From: Anaerolineae bacterium
Lineage (GTDB): Bacteria; Chloroflexota; Anaerolineae; Aggregatilineales; UBA2796
Direction: 5' to 3'
Assembly: GCA_019637555.1 (NCBI GenBank)
Contig: JAHBVK010000034.1
Location: forward strand, 1-64,000
Length of the DNA stretch: 64,000 nt
A program made the translations under genes and the position numbers. The notes under the pieces are model-generated. The model searched no databases, had not been told where the DNA came from, and saw only the letters and a list, made by a program, of their open reading frames with translations. Every line of letters begins with the position of its first letter. The first letter of the stretch is position 1. Below are positions 28,301 through 37,171 of the stretch, piece after piece.

Positions 28301-28872
28301 CCGCTGGTCAGTTGCTGGGAATATTGAGCGTGTAAAAGCAGCGGGGCCAGTTGGCAGCGACCATACCCAACGAGGTCCGGTGCTGGCACCGGATAGTTCG
28401 TGCCGGGAAGAACTTGCTGTGCTACCACTTCCGTACCGCCGTTGCCGTTGTACCAGCCATGCGGTGGATGGTCTCTCATACTGCGAATACTTGGAGGTGA
28501 TGAAGCGATCTGTCCACCGACGTTGACGCTGGTCTTGTTAGCGTAGCCAGTCACATCACGGCTGTTCGTCCAAGCGCCCTGCATCATGCCACCGCCAGCA
28601 TCCGACGCGGAGGTAGGCAGCCCCAATTCCTGCGCGTGTTCAAGCTGCTCGGCAATGGTTAGTTCTTTGAAATAGGAATCGAAGCGGGCAGACTTCCATG
28701 CCTCCGTGCCGGGTTTCTGGTTTTCCTCAATGATAGGATTGACCGGCAACGCCGAACTGGCGACGGCTGCGCCACTGTGTTGCATCGCACTGCTACGGAG
28801 CAGCAATATCGCGACTACAGCAAAGAACAATACGGGGATGAAAGCACTTACAAACTTTCTTTGCTTAAACAT
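25395..28872 (-). pseudogene. Second giant surface protein paralogue, frameshifted
   Basis: This is a paralogue of the 20940-25085 gene with the same N-terminal start (signal anchor, then NPIIEENQKPGTEAWKSARFD) and the same DMFase-like motifs. The reading frame changes at least five times between about 28290 and 27850: YIPFIVRNDSQQADILYL, GGKSLYEYNSPGG, YSGDFNMVNWLEQNG and AYNVTYATSEDLHSNPN lie in different frames. Further compensating shifts occur around 28360-28510. From about 27850 to 25395 the frame is intact for about 800 codons and holds the rest of the DMFase domain, the NVCA beta domain and two malectin-like modules. Either this is a decaying gene or the 700-bp stretch is poorly sequenced. 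Confidence 0.75.
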
Positions 28873-29021
28873 GGCACTTGCCTCTTCCAGTTATCCATAC
28901 AGACACACCATCTGCAGACTGTATGAATCAGGGTAAGTTCGGTTCTTTGCTAATACCTAAAATTTTCCTAAATTGTTTGCAAGGTAGGTTAAGGTATGCC
29001 GAATTAAAAGTAATGATCGGT

Positions 29022-29047
29022 GTGAGAGTCGTAAAAATCTCACGACT
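29022..29047 (-). other. Overlapping alternative hairpins upstream of the giant paralogue
   Basis: GTGAGA (29022-29027) pairs with TCTCAC (29038-29043), while AGTCGT (29027-29032) pairs with ACGACT (29042-29047). The two stems exclude each other. They lie between the dehydrogenase stop and the giant gene start and could be a terminator or switch-like leader. Confidence 0.35.
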
Positions 29048-29110
29048 TCCACAATGAAATGGAGGTGAATTACCGTATATGCGATATAGTTTGAAGTGTT
29101 TAAGACTGAA

Positions 29111-30091
29111 CTAGTTCGCTCGATGCATCAGCGGAGCGCCACGCAAGCCCGCAGCGAGATTGGCAACAGCCAGACGGGTCATCTCGCGGCGAGTCTGGAT
29201 GGTGGCACTACCTAAATGAGGCACAATCACGCAATTAGGCAACGTTAGCAGTGGATGATCAGGTGGCAGCGGTTCTGGCTCGGTCACATCAAGAGCGGCG
29301 AAACCGGGACGCCCTTGCTTTAATGCCGCGAACAACGCGCCGGGATCAACAATTTCTCCGCGCGCTGTATTGATCAAAGTGGCGGTAGGCTTCATCAGCG
29401 CCAACTCGCGCGCACCTATCAGATGGTGAGTCTGTTTGGTTAATGGTGTATGCAATGAGACAAAATCCGCTTCACGCAAAATGGTTTCCATCGACGCCAA
29501 TTCCGCGCCATCTTTGGCTGCATCCTCGGCGGTTAAGGTGCGAGAACTCGCCAGAATACGCATATTAAAGCCTTTGCCTCGCAACGCCATTGCTTTACCG
29601 ATTCTGCCGTAGCCAATGACGCCCAGTGTTGCTCCCCAAACCTGTTGTCCCAACAACAGCAGGGGATCCCATGTCTGCCAATTCCCTGACTTGACATACT
29701 CGTAACCGGGTACGATGTGTCTGGCAGCACTCAATAATAAGGCGAAGGCAATATCCGCCGTCGCTTCAGTGAGCACACCCGGCGTATTGCCTACGGGGAT
29801 CCCTAGCTCCGTCGCTGCTTTGAGATCGATATTGTTGACGCCTACAGCACACTGGCTGATGACTTTGAGTTTAGGCACAGAGTCCATATAAGCAGCGTCG
29901 ATTTTGTCCGTGAGCATCGTCAGCACGCCGTCGCAATCCCTAGAACGCAGCACCAATTCCTCGTAAGGGGGTGGCATCGTGCCCTCCCACACATCGATCC
30001 GAGCGTGGCTGAGGTTATATTGGGCAATGTAATCCTCTAGCCCAACGATCCGGCGGGTGACGAACACTTTGATGCCTAGATTTCCGGTCAT
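29111..30091 (-). CDS. D-2-hydroxyacid dehydrogenase (glyoxylate/hydroxypyruvate reductase type)
   Basis: The 326-residue protein reduces 2-oxoacids, probably glyoxylate or hydroxypyruvate, with NAD(P)H. It has the family order: catalytic-domain start (KVFVTRRIV), GVNNIDLKAATELGIPVGNTPGVLTEATAD, the Rossmann motif GVIGYGRIGKAMA, and the active-site Arg (NTARGEIVDPGAL), Glu (DVTEPEPLPPDHPLL) and His (VPHLGSAT). The residues after GxGxxG (ILASSRT) suggest NADPH use, as in GRHPR enzymes. AAGGAGTG precedes the ATG. It stands alone, divergent from the NERD-helicase gene. Confidence 0.93.
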   Translation of the reverse strand: MTGNLGIKVFVTRRIVGLEDYIAQYNLSHARIDVWEGTMPPPYEELVLRSRDCDGVLTMLTDKIDAAYMDSVPKLKVISQCAVGVNNIDLKAATELGIPVGNTPGVLTEATADIAFALLLSAARHIVPGYEYVKSGNWQTWDPLLLLGQQVWGATLGVIGYGRIGKAMALRGKGFNMRILASSRTLTAEDAAKDGAELASMETILREADFVSLHTPLTKQTHHLIGARELALMKPTATLINTARGEIVDPGALFAALKQGRPGFAALDVTEPEPLPPDHPLLTLPNCVIVPHLGSATIQTRREMTRLAVANLAAGLRGAPLMHRAN

Positions 30092-30249
30092 TGTTGAATC
30101 ACTCCTTCACGCTGCGGATTCTTCAGCAACATACTGACTGACGGATGTCATAGATGCTAGAAGCCAGCATATATGAAATCGTGAAATCGGCTGTGGCAAT
30201 TAGTGCTAAACTGTCAGTTCTCACTAGACTTGTAAGCGAGATAGCAATA

Positions 30250-31938
30250 ATGGCTCAGATTTTCCCCAATAAGTTGAATTTGGAAGAAACACCGAGTCGG
30301 GCGGAACGCCGCTTATTTGATTTATTCCGCAACTGCTTAGACGATCAGTATAGCGTTTTCCATAGTCGTGCGCTGCAAGCCAAAAACCCCGATATTGGTA
30401 TCGCTGACCGCGAGATTGACTTTATCATCGCACATCCCAATCGTGGTTTACTGGTGATCGAAGTAAAAGGTGGTCAGATCACCGCTGACGAACGCAGTGG
30501 TACATGGCTGCAAAACGGTAAGCCTATGAAGAAAACACCTGTGAGGCAGGTGCGCAGCGCCATGTACGATCTGCAGAAAAAATTAAAAGAGATCACTGCG
30601 ACACGTAATTTCGATTACTCGATGTCGTACGTGCTCGCCTTACCTGATATTCACCTTGCTCACGATCTGACTACCGATGCACCACGAGCAATTGTGCTAG
30701 ATAAAGCCGATTGTACTGAAAAGACTATTGCAAGTGCTATTGAAAATATCCACCGCTACTACAACCGTCGATCTTTCCCCGGTGGTGCCGCAATCAGAGC
30801 ACTGACAAGTGTCCTCGCGCCACTGCATGTCCTTACTTCCAGATTGGCGCAGGACTTCGAAGAAGAAGAAGGCACTATCAAGGTGCTGACGGAAGAGCAG
30901 TTTGATGTGCTACTTGATCTGCAAAAGTCACCACGCTATTTGATCACGGGCTGTGCCGGATCGGGCAAAACTATGCTGGCGTTCGAGAAAGCACGTCGGT
31001 TAAAAGAACAGGGAAAGCGTGTTTTGCTCGTCTATTACACCTCGGCACTGGCACGCTGGATGACCGAGAACGCCCCCGAAGGCGTAGAAGTGATGTATTT
31101 CCATGAGTTGTGCCGCAAACTGGGTAATCTTCCCGGCAGACCGCTACCTGATTTCAATGCCGCAACGCAAGATGCAGGAGATTATTATGATGGGATTCTG
31201 CCGAATCGGTTGTTAGCGGCTGCTGAGTTACTGGGAAATGAGCAGCGTTACGACGCAATCATCGTGGATGAAGGTCAAGACTTCCGGCGATCTTACTGGT
31301 CACCATTGATGGCGCTGCTCCGCGATCCTGACAACAGCATTTTCTACATTTTTTGCGACGAGAGTCAGCGTATTTTCACGCGCGATGTACTGCCATTTCG
31401 GGAGCCGCACCGCCATTTGCGGCGCAATTTGCGTAATATCCGCAGTATTGGCAAGCTGGTGGGCAAGTATCATGCAACGGGTAAACCTGAGGATTATCAG
31501 GCAGCCGGACCCGAAGTGCAGCGCGACCCCAAAGTGATCGAAATAGCAGCAAGTGATGATTGGTTAAAACTGTTGTTAGACACACTCAACGATCTGCACC
31601 TGAAGCAGGGAGTGCCGCTAACTCACATTGCGATCTTGACTCCATTTGGCGAGGAAAAAAGCCGCCTGAAAGAAGGCATGAAGTTAGGAACGTTCGCCCT
31701 AACACGCAGGCTGAATCCTTCTGCCAAATCCAATGAAGTGACCATTGCTACCGTGCAATCGTTCAAAGGGATGGAACGCCCAGCAATAATACTTACCGAA
31801 TTTGCGCGCTTTGATCACGGTAAAGATGGGTTGGACTCCAAGTTGGATGTCAATGCATTACTCTATGTCGCAGCGTCGCGGGCAAAGAATCATTTAGTGG
31901 TGATTGGCAGACTACCAGCGCCTAAGGTGAAAACCTAA
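30250..31938 (+). CDS. NERD-domain protein with superfamily I helicase-like ATPase
   Basis: The 562-residue protein joins an N-terminal NERD nuclease-like domain (residues about 15-130; EIDFIIAHPNRGLLVIEVKGG gives the PD-(D/E)xK-like D...ExK) to a UvrD/PcrA-like motor. Walker A is GCAGSGKT, Walker B is AIIVDEGQDF, and motifs V and VI are ATVQSFKGMERPAIILTE and LYVAASRAK. Such proteins act on DNA or RNA, and some occur in defence islands. The ATG at 30250 (MAQIFPNK) fits the domain start better than the upstream ATG at 30154. No defence genes surround it, so its role is open. Confidence 0.85.
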   Translation: MAQIFPNKLNLEETPSRAERRLFDLFRNCLDDQYSVFHSRALQAKNPDIGIADREIDFIIAHPNRGLLVIEVKGGQITADERSGTWLQNGKPMKKTPVRQVRSAMYDLQKKLKEITATRNFDYSMSYVLALPDIHLAHDLTTDAPRAIVLDKADCTEKTIASAIENIHRYYNRRSFPGGAAIRALTSVLAPLHVLTSRLAQDFEEEEGTIKVLTEEQFDVLLDLQKSPRYLITGCAGSGKTMLAFEKARRLKEQGKRVLLVYYTSALARWMTENAPEGVEVMYFHELCRKLGNLPGRPLPDFNAATQDAGDYYDGILPNRLLAAAELLGNEQRYDAIIVDEGQDFRRSYWSPLMALLRDPDNSIFYIFCDESQRIFTRDVLPFREPHRHLRRNLRNIRSIGKLVGKYHATGKPEDYQAAGPEVQRDPKVIEIAASDDWLKLLLDTLNDLHLKQGVPLTHIAILTPFGEEKSRLKEGMKLGTFALTRRLNPSAKSNEVTIATVQSFKGMERPAIILTEFARFDHGKDGLDSKLDVNALLYVAASRAKNHLVVIGRLPAPKVKT

Positions 31939-31948
31939 GGTTGATGGT

Positions 31949-32731
31949 TTACTCCATCGGACCATAAAACCATGTCGTGGCGACGAAGTGATAACCCATC
32001 TCTTCGTAGAGTGCTTTACCCATAGGTGAAGCCATTAATACGCTGTGATCGCAGCCATCTTGAGCCGCCTCCACCAGTGCGCGCATCAGGATCGCAGAGG
32101 CGATTCCTTGCCGCCTGAACTGTCTCAATGTGCCTACATTCCATACGCTGGCTAGGCGATCATGCAGCAAGATTGAAGCACAGGCAGCAGCTTCATCATT
32201 CACATAAGCAATATAGTGACGTACAGTCGGATCGTTGAAGTGCTCCTGTCGCACTACACAGCGTCCGGCTTCGGGCGTCATGAAGAACGTTTTATGTAAG
32301 ATCTCGAGGATGACTTCCTGATCCTCACTACGCGCACGGCAGATACGTACGTCGCGATGCATATTGAGAGGACGGGGCAACCCACTCAGTGCATACATCG
32401 GCGTGTTGGCGCGTTCGATGTACAGTCGATCTGCTAACCAGAATAATAAGCGTGGACGCTCAACTGCCGTAAAGACAATGCTGTACTCTGCATTGAAGCG
32501 GCGGAAGAATTGGACTGCCAGCTTCAATAATACATCATCTAAGGCGTCGATGTCGTGCAACCATAGATGATTGACGCTGTGCATCCACGGCAAGCCGCTG
32601 AAAGAGAGGGTAAAGCCATCGCCCTCCACCGTCGTCGCTTCATCGGAGTACCAGTACACGCGGCGATAAAAATCCTCAACGCTGGAGAGGGCAGTTCGTA
32701 AATTCATGGAGGTGTTGGAGTTCAGCACCAT
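31949..32731 (-). CDS. GNAT-family N-acetyltransferase
   Basis: The 260-residue protein has a divergent N-terminal half and a C-terminal GNAT fold with the acetyl-CoA loop LRQFRRQGIASAILMRALVEAA, then the Tyr-containing KALYEEMGYHFVATTWFYG. The substrate is unknown. The ATG at 32707 (MNLRTALSS) is an alternative start. It converges on the NERD-helicase gene, 10 nt stop to stop, and is divergent from the phosphatase-superfamily gene at 32830. Confidence 0.85.
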   Translation of the reverse strand: MVLNSNTSMNLRTALSSVEDFYRRVYWYSDEATTVEGDGFTLSFSGLPWMHSVNHLWLHDIDALDDVLLKLAVQFFRRFNAEYSIVFTAVERPRLLFWLADRLYIERANTPMYALSGLPRPLNMHRDVRICRARSEDQEVILEILHKTFFMTPEAGRCVVRQEHFNDPTVRHYIAYVNDEAAACASILLHDRLASVWNVGTLRQFRRQGIASAILMRALVEAAQDGCDHSVLMASPMGKALYEEMGYHFVATTWFYGPME

Positions 32732-32829
32732 TTTTAGCTACAGTATACACTGAAGCCCGCCAAGTAATGTGTAATGGAAGATGAGCGAATCGCGTCATAT
32801 CCTCCGCATTACTCAATCATCAGGCTACT

Positions 32830-33741
32830 ATGCACGTCCTTCTGATCTTCCTTGATGGCATCGGACTTGGTACGGACGATCCGCAAGTCAACCCGTTTGC
32901 CATCGCAGACACTCCTACTTTACACAAATTAGCAGGCGATCAACGCTGGCTGCGTGGACTCCAGCGCATCGAGACGGAACGCGCAATATTTCTGCCTACG
33001 GATCCGCGACTTGGTGTTGCGGGCAGACCCCAGAGCGCCAGCGGGCAGGCTGCAATTATGACCGGGCGCAATGTGCCAGCGGAAATCGGGGAACATTATG
33101 GTCCGCGCCCCAATGCGCCAATCCGCGCCATATTGGATCAAGGCAATCTCTATAAGTCGCTGGTTGCCAGCGGGCAATCCGGCGCTTTACTGGATGCATA
33201 TCCGCCCGGATTTTTCGCGGCAGTAGATCGGGGCAAGCGATTGTTGTCCTCGTTACAACATGCGGTCAGATCAGCAGGGGTGCCGATCCGCACCCACGAG
33301 GATTATCTTGCTGGTCGGGCGCTCAGTCCTGATTTTATAGGTACGGGCTGGCGTGAATTTTTGGGTTTTCCTGATGCTCCGTTATACACAGCAGAGCAAT
33401 CCGCAGGGTTAATGGCGGAGTTAGCCCGTGAGCATAATTTCTCTATGTTCACCACCTGGATTACTGACGAGATCGGTCACCGCGGACCTTTTGAAGATGG
33501 CGTGAAATATCTGGAACTGTTTGATCGCGTGATGACGGCACTGCTCGATTGCTGGGACCTCGATAACGATTTGATCATCATCACCAGTGATCATGGCAAC
33601 ATGGAAGATTTGTCAATCCGTCAGCACACGGAAAGCGACATCCCAACGGTTGCAATTGGCGCGAAACGACACGAATTTGCTGAGAACTTCAGCAACTTGA
33701 CCGACATCACGCCGGGAGTGCTGCGCGTTTTAACCTCCTAA
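32830..33741 (+). CDS. Alkaline-phosphatase-superfamily metalloenzyme
   Basis: The 303-residue protein has the two-metal core of the superfamily: LIFLDGIGLG at the start (metal Asp), QSASGQAAIMTGRN (nucleophile Ser), DEIGHRGP (metal Asp/His) and SDHGNMEDL (metal Asp-His). It resembles phosphoglycerate-mutase/phosphopentomutase relatives without the long inserted domain, so it may be a phosphatase, a mutase or an archaeal-type PGM-like enzyme. The histidine phosphatase gene starts 18 nt after its stop, so both may act on phosphorylated metabolites in one transcript. Confidence 0.8.
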   Translation: MHVLLIFLDGIGLGTDDPQVNPFAIADTPTLHKLAGDQRWLRGLQRIETERAIFLPTDPRLGVAGRPQSASGQAAIMTGRNVPAEIGEHYGPRPNAPIRAILDQGNLYKSLVASGQSGALLDAYPPGFFAAVDRGKRLLSSLQHAVRSAGVPIRTHEDYLAGRALSPDFIGTGWREFLGFPDAPLYTAEQSAGLMAELAREHNFSMFTTWITDEIGHRGPFEDGVKYLELFDRVMTALLDCWDLDNDLIIITSDHGNMEDLSIRQHTESDIPTVAIGAKRHEFAENFSNLTDITPGVLRVLTS

Positions 33742-33759
33742 CGGGTAAGGGTTCTTAGA

Positions 33760-34380
33760 ATGACGCATCTGTATCTCATCCGTCATGCCGACTACATCTA
33801 CGACGTAGTAGATGGTCAGTATCCGCGCCGCGACCAAGGACTATCGAAGGAAGGGATAAGGCAAGCGGAACTGTTGCGAGATCGCTTATCACAAACGCGC
33901 GAGATCAAACCGAATGTGTTTATTTCGAGCACCCAGAGAGGCGCGCACGAAACCGCACAAATCATCGCGTCAGCAATCGGACTGCCCATCATTCTCGACC
34001 ACGACGTGGAAGAATGGCGCAGTGATGATGGCAGCCTTAGTGACGACGAATTTTTCTCCCGCTGGCAGCAAACTCCCGATGCTCAAAAGCCCTACTATCG
34101 CTGGTACGAAGGTGGCGAGAATCGCATGGAGTTCACGCTGCGCGTGCATCAGGCGCTGAATAGGATTCTGGATCACTATGAAGGCAAAACGATCCTTGTG
34201 CTATCACATGGCGCTGTCATTCAAACGTCGTTCGTCTATTTCTTTGGATTCGGGGAAGCCAGCATCGAACGAGCAATCCCTGAAATAGCCCGAACCTCGA
34301 TCACGCACTGGTATAAAACGGCGGAAAGCAAGCGTTGGATTCTCGAACGTTCCAACGATCATCATCATTTGCAGGCATAA
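33760..34380 (+). CDS. Histidine phosphatase family protein
   Basis: The 206-residue enzyme has the phospho-histidine motif LIRHAD (RHG variant) at the N-terminus, the second Arg in ISSTQRGAHETA, the acidic EEWRSDDG region and the second His in LVLSHGAVIQTS. The family removes phosphate from sugars, nucleotides or proteins; the substrate is not readable. It lies 18 nt after the metalloenzyme gene. The next gene, an SDR, has its own MerR-type promoter, so this operon probably ends here. Confidence 0.88.
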   Translation: MTHLYLIRHADYIYDVVDGQYPRRDQGLSKEGIRQAELLRDRLSQTREIKPNVFISSTQRGAHETAQIIASAIGLPIILDHDVEEWRSDDGSLSDDEFFSRWQQTPDAQKPYYRWYEGGENRMEFTLRVHQALNRILDHYEGKTILVLSHGAVIQTSFVYFFGFGEASIERAIPEIARTSITHWYKTAESKRWILERSNDHHHLQA

Positions 34381-34388
34381 CCTAAGAC

Positions 34389-34419
34389 TTGACTTAGAGT
34401 GCACTCTAAACGATAGACT
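34389..34419 (+). promoter_or_regulatory. MerR-type promoter with 19-bp spacer and 16-bp palindrome
   Basis: TTGACT (-35, 34389-34394) and TAGACT (-10, 34414-34419) are 19 bp apart. A perfect palindrome, TTAGAGTGCACTCTAA, occupies 34394-34409. An over-long spacer holding a palindrome is the hallmark of MerR-family activated promoters. The SDR gene starts 17 nt later. No MerR gene is in the window. Confidence 0.7.
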
Positions 34420-34435
34420 GCTGTCGGGAAAGTTG

Positions 34436-35275
34436 ATGGAGAGTATTCCAACGATGAATGAGATGAATGGCAAAATCTGCTTGGTCACAGGCGCTACAGA
34501 CGGCATTGGCAAAGTGACGGCGAAGGTATTGGCAGAACAAGGGGCTACGGTGATCGGCGTAGGGCGTGATCCTGCCAAGCTTCAGGCGACGATCAAAGAA
34601 GTCGGCAGCACGGCGGGATCGTTGGAAATGATGACCGCTGACCTCTCCTCTTTAGCACAAATTCGAGCGTTAGCAGAGCAGTTCAAGCGTAAATATGATC
34701 ATTTGCATGTGCTGATCAATAACGCAGGTGCGCTGTTCAGCAAATATCGTGAGACGGTGGACGGTTTCGAGATGACCTTCGCGCTGAACCACCTCGCCTA
34801 CTTCCTGCTCACCAACCTGCTTCTCGACACGATCATCGCTAGCGCACCAGCACGGATCATCAATGTGGCTTCCGATGCTCACAGTGGCGGCAGCATCGCC
34901 TTCGACGATCTCAACAATCAGCAGCGCTACAGCGGTTGGGATTCCTACAACGACTCTAAGTTGGCGAACATTCTTTTCACCTATGAATTGGCTCGGCGCT
35001 TGCAAGGGACAGGAGTGACGGTCAATGCCGTGCATCCGGGTTGGGTCAACTCCAATTTTCAGGTTGCGGCGGGCTTAAGTGCGCGGGGTCCCCTGACCAA
35101 CGAGCAGGGCGCAGATACGCAGCTATGGCTGGCGACATCTCCTGATCTCGAAGGGGTTACAGGTAAATATTTCGTGCGCCGCCAAGATACCCGATCATCA
35201 GATATCTCCTATGATCAGGGAGTACAACGACGGTTGTGGGAAGCAAGCGCCAGACTGGTTGGTTTGCCAGACTAA
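34436..35275 (+). CDS. Short-chain dehydrogenase/reductase (retinol-dehydrogenase-like)
   Basis: The 279-residue SDR has TGATDGIGKVTAKVLAEQGATV (NADP motif), NNAGALFSKYRETVDGFEMTFALNHL, a catalytic Ser (INVASDAHSGG), YNDSK in place of the usual YxxSK (Y and K kept) and VHPGWVNSNF. It resembles RDH/WW-type SDRs that reduce lipophilic aldehydes and ketones. GGGAA lies upstream of the ATG at 34436; an ATG at 34454 fits the domain start too. The MerR-type promoter suggests induction by an electrophile or aldehyde. Confidence 0.9.
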   Translation: MESIPTMNEMNGKICLVTGATDGIGKVTAKVLAEQGATVIGVGRDPAKLQATIKEVGSTAGSLEMMTADLSSLAQIRALAEQFKRKYDHLHVLINNAGALFSKYRETVDGFEMTFALNHLAYFLLTNLLLDTIIASAPARIINVASDAHSGGSIAFDDLNNQQRYSGWDSYNDSKLANILFTYELARRLQGTGVTVNAVHPGWVNSNFQVAAGLSARGPLTNEQGADTQLWLATSPDLEGVTGKYFVRRQDTRSSDISYDQGVQRRLWEASARLVGLPD

Positions 35276-35277
35276 CG

Positions 35278-35658
35278 CTATTTGTAGCCGCACATCTTCC
35301 ACGAGCCAGTTTCCTGGATCGTTTTGAACTGTCGTGCCGCTAGATCAACGGCGCGTGTTTCGCCTGCGTAATTGGCAAGGATTTTGCCCGTGCACTTGAC
35401 CAGCGTGTACTCGCCGTCCTTGCCATTTTCGCTGCATTGCAAACCGTCAAGTTTGGCATCACGCGCCCGGAATGAATCTGCCTCAATGGTGGCGTTACTT
35501 TCCCATGCCCCACACGATAGCTTGATCAGCGCCTGCGTATCGGCAGCGATCCGTGTATTCAGGTAACGTTCGACGGTGGCAACGGGGGTATCAGTCGAGG
35601 CGCTGTTGCAGCCAGCAAACACGCCGATGATGAAAAACAAGAACAGTAGTCGCCTCAT
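35278..35658 (-). CDS. Small lipoprotein, unknown function
   Basis: The 126-residue protein starts with RRLLFLFFIIGVFAGC, a signal peptide with a lipobox ending at Cys near residue 16. The mature part contains four more cysteines and has no family I recognise; the length and NTF2-like order (ATVERYLNTRIAADTQALIKLSC) suggest a small lumen-facing fold. I chose the ATG at 35658. It overlaps the rhomboid stop (TGA 35655-35657) on the same strand, so the two are translationally coupled. Confidence 0.7.
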   Translation of the reverse strand: MRRLLFLFFIIGVFAGCNSASTDTPVATVERYLNTRIAADTQALIKLSCGAWESNATIEADSFRARDAKLDGLQCSENGKDGEYTLVKCTGKILANYAGETRAVDLAARQFKTIQETGSWKMCGYK

Positions 35659-36449
35659 CGCAGATTCACCACAGAGTAAATTAGCGCCGCGACCATACCG
35701 ACTAGATAAAGTGCAGAAACCCGCCAAGTCATCCGTTGGGGGCTGGCGTCGACTACGCGCAGTTTATCAGCCGTCATGCCTTCCTGCCGCAACTGATATT
35801 GTGGACCGATGAACCATGCCAGCACTATTCCAGCGAAGAAGCCACCCACATGTCCCCAGTTATCAATGGCTACAGCACCCGGTGTCGCCGCCGCCGCAAT
35901 ACCAATGAATAGATTCAAGCCGATGACCACAATTGTCTGCTGAAGCCAGGCACGCCCCTGTGTGCCGAGGATGTGCCGATTCTGATATAAGAACACTAAC
36001 TGTGCGCCCACGATGGCGAAGATCGCGCCGGAAGCACCCGCCGAACTGCCGCGAGAGAACATGAAGCTCGCCAAACTGCCGCTAAGACCGCCGAGAAAAT
36101 AGATGATCCCGAAACGTATCCTGCCAAAAAATGCTTCCATGCCACGCCCAATCAGATATAGGCTGAGGGCATTGGAAAAGAAATGGATTTCGCTGAGATG
36201 AATAAACATCGCGGTGAACAGGCGGTAATATTCGCTGTTATCCAGAATACGCGTGAAGTTCATCGCACCCCACTTAGTGATCGGATCGATCACGTTGGGA
36301 TTATTCTGGTAAAAATACAGTTGCACGAAGAACACCACGCTAATTGCCGCGATTATGATATAAGTCAGTAGTGGGCGCTCGATAGGTAAAGTCAACATCA
36401 CAGTGCGAGGTTCGCGCGGAGATGATGACGAAGGGGGTTGATTCTGCAT
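35655..36449 (-). CDS. Rhomboid-family intramembrane serine protease
   Basis: The 264-residue protein has six or seven membrane helices. The catalytic Ser lies in GASGAIFAIVGA and the catalytic His in HVGGFFAGIVLAW, with the upper-loop residues HLSEIHFFSNALSLYLIGRGME. It cuts membrane proteins within the bilayer. The N-terminus (residues 1-20) is soluble and Pro/Ser-rich. It is the first gene of a two-gene transcript with the small lipoprotein. Confidence 0.92.
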   Translation of the reverse strand: MQNQPPSSSSPREPRTVMLTLPIERPLLTYIIIAAISVVFFVQLYFYQNNPNVIDPITKWGAMNFTRILDNSEYYRLFTAMFIHLSEIHFFSNALSLYLIGRGMEAFFGRIRFGIIYFLGGLSGSLASFMFSRGSSAGASGAIFAIVGAQLVFLYQNRHILGTQGRAWLQQTIVVIGLNLFIGIAAAATPGAVAIDNWGHVGGFFAGIVLAWFIGPQYQLRQEGMTADKLRVVDASPQRMTWRVSALYLVGMVAALIYSVVNLR

Positions 36450-36555
36450 AGCTGCTCGCCTTTCGTTCTTTCTATTATACGTTGGCGCGGCGAATCCGGC
36501 TCGTTATAATCCGGCTCTGAGTAGAGAAAATAATGAGAGTTGAGGAGCAAGCCAC

Positions 36556-36990
36556 GTGCCCTCTTATGATTATCGTTGCCAGTCTTGTAAGCGCCGTGTA
36601 GTGTTAACTTATAAGACCTACAAAGAATATGACGCCGCGATCCCCATTTGCCCCTACTGCCAGAGTACCCAACTCACCCGCTTAATCGGGCGGATTGCGA
36701 TTGCGAAATCCGAGGGCAGCCGTTTGGATGCAGCAGTAGATGATCCGGCGCTTGATTCCATGGCAGATGCTGATCCGGCGACGTTAGGACGCTACCTTCG
36801 CCAAATGAGCAGCGAAACTGGCGAGGATTTAGGCGAGGAATTTCATGAGGTCGTGGGACGCTTGGAGCGAGGGGAATCGCCGGAGTCAATTGAAGCATCA
36901 ATGCCCGATTTAGGGGCGGCTGATGACGGCGGTGGCTTCAGCGGTTTAGGCGGGGCAAGCGATTCGGGCGCGGATATGAGCATTGACTAA
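36556..36990 (+). CDS. FmdB-type zinc-ribbon protein
   Basis: The 144-residue protein starts with the FmdB zinc ribbon: YDYRCQSCKRR, then PICPYCQSTQL, giving two CxxC pairs. The rest is acidic and low in complexity, with a Gly/Asp-rich tail. FmdB proteins are small regulators of unclear mechanism. The start is GTG at 36556 with GAGGAG 9 nt upstream. Confidence 0.88.
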   Translation: MPSYDYRCQSCKRRVVLTYKTYKEYDAAIPICPYCQSTQLTRLIGRIAIAKSEGSRLDAAVDDPALDSMADADPATLGRYLRQMSSETGEDLGEEFHEVVGRLERGESPESIEASMPDLGAADDGGGFSGLGGASDSGADMSID

Positions 36991-37171
36991 CCAATCACTC
37001 ACACAACAGGACCGCTTTCCTGGTGTTAGATTAAATGAGACGATGATCAACTTTAGAACCGCCGCATAAGATTCAGGTGTTCTCATTAGTTGCTAATCAT
37101 GTTTTATTACAGTTGCGTTGATTCAGACGCGCCTTTGTGTACCGAAAAGTCCTGAACCGAGTATCCCGTCG

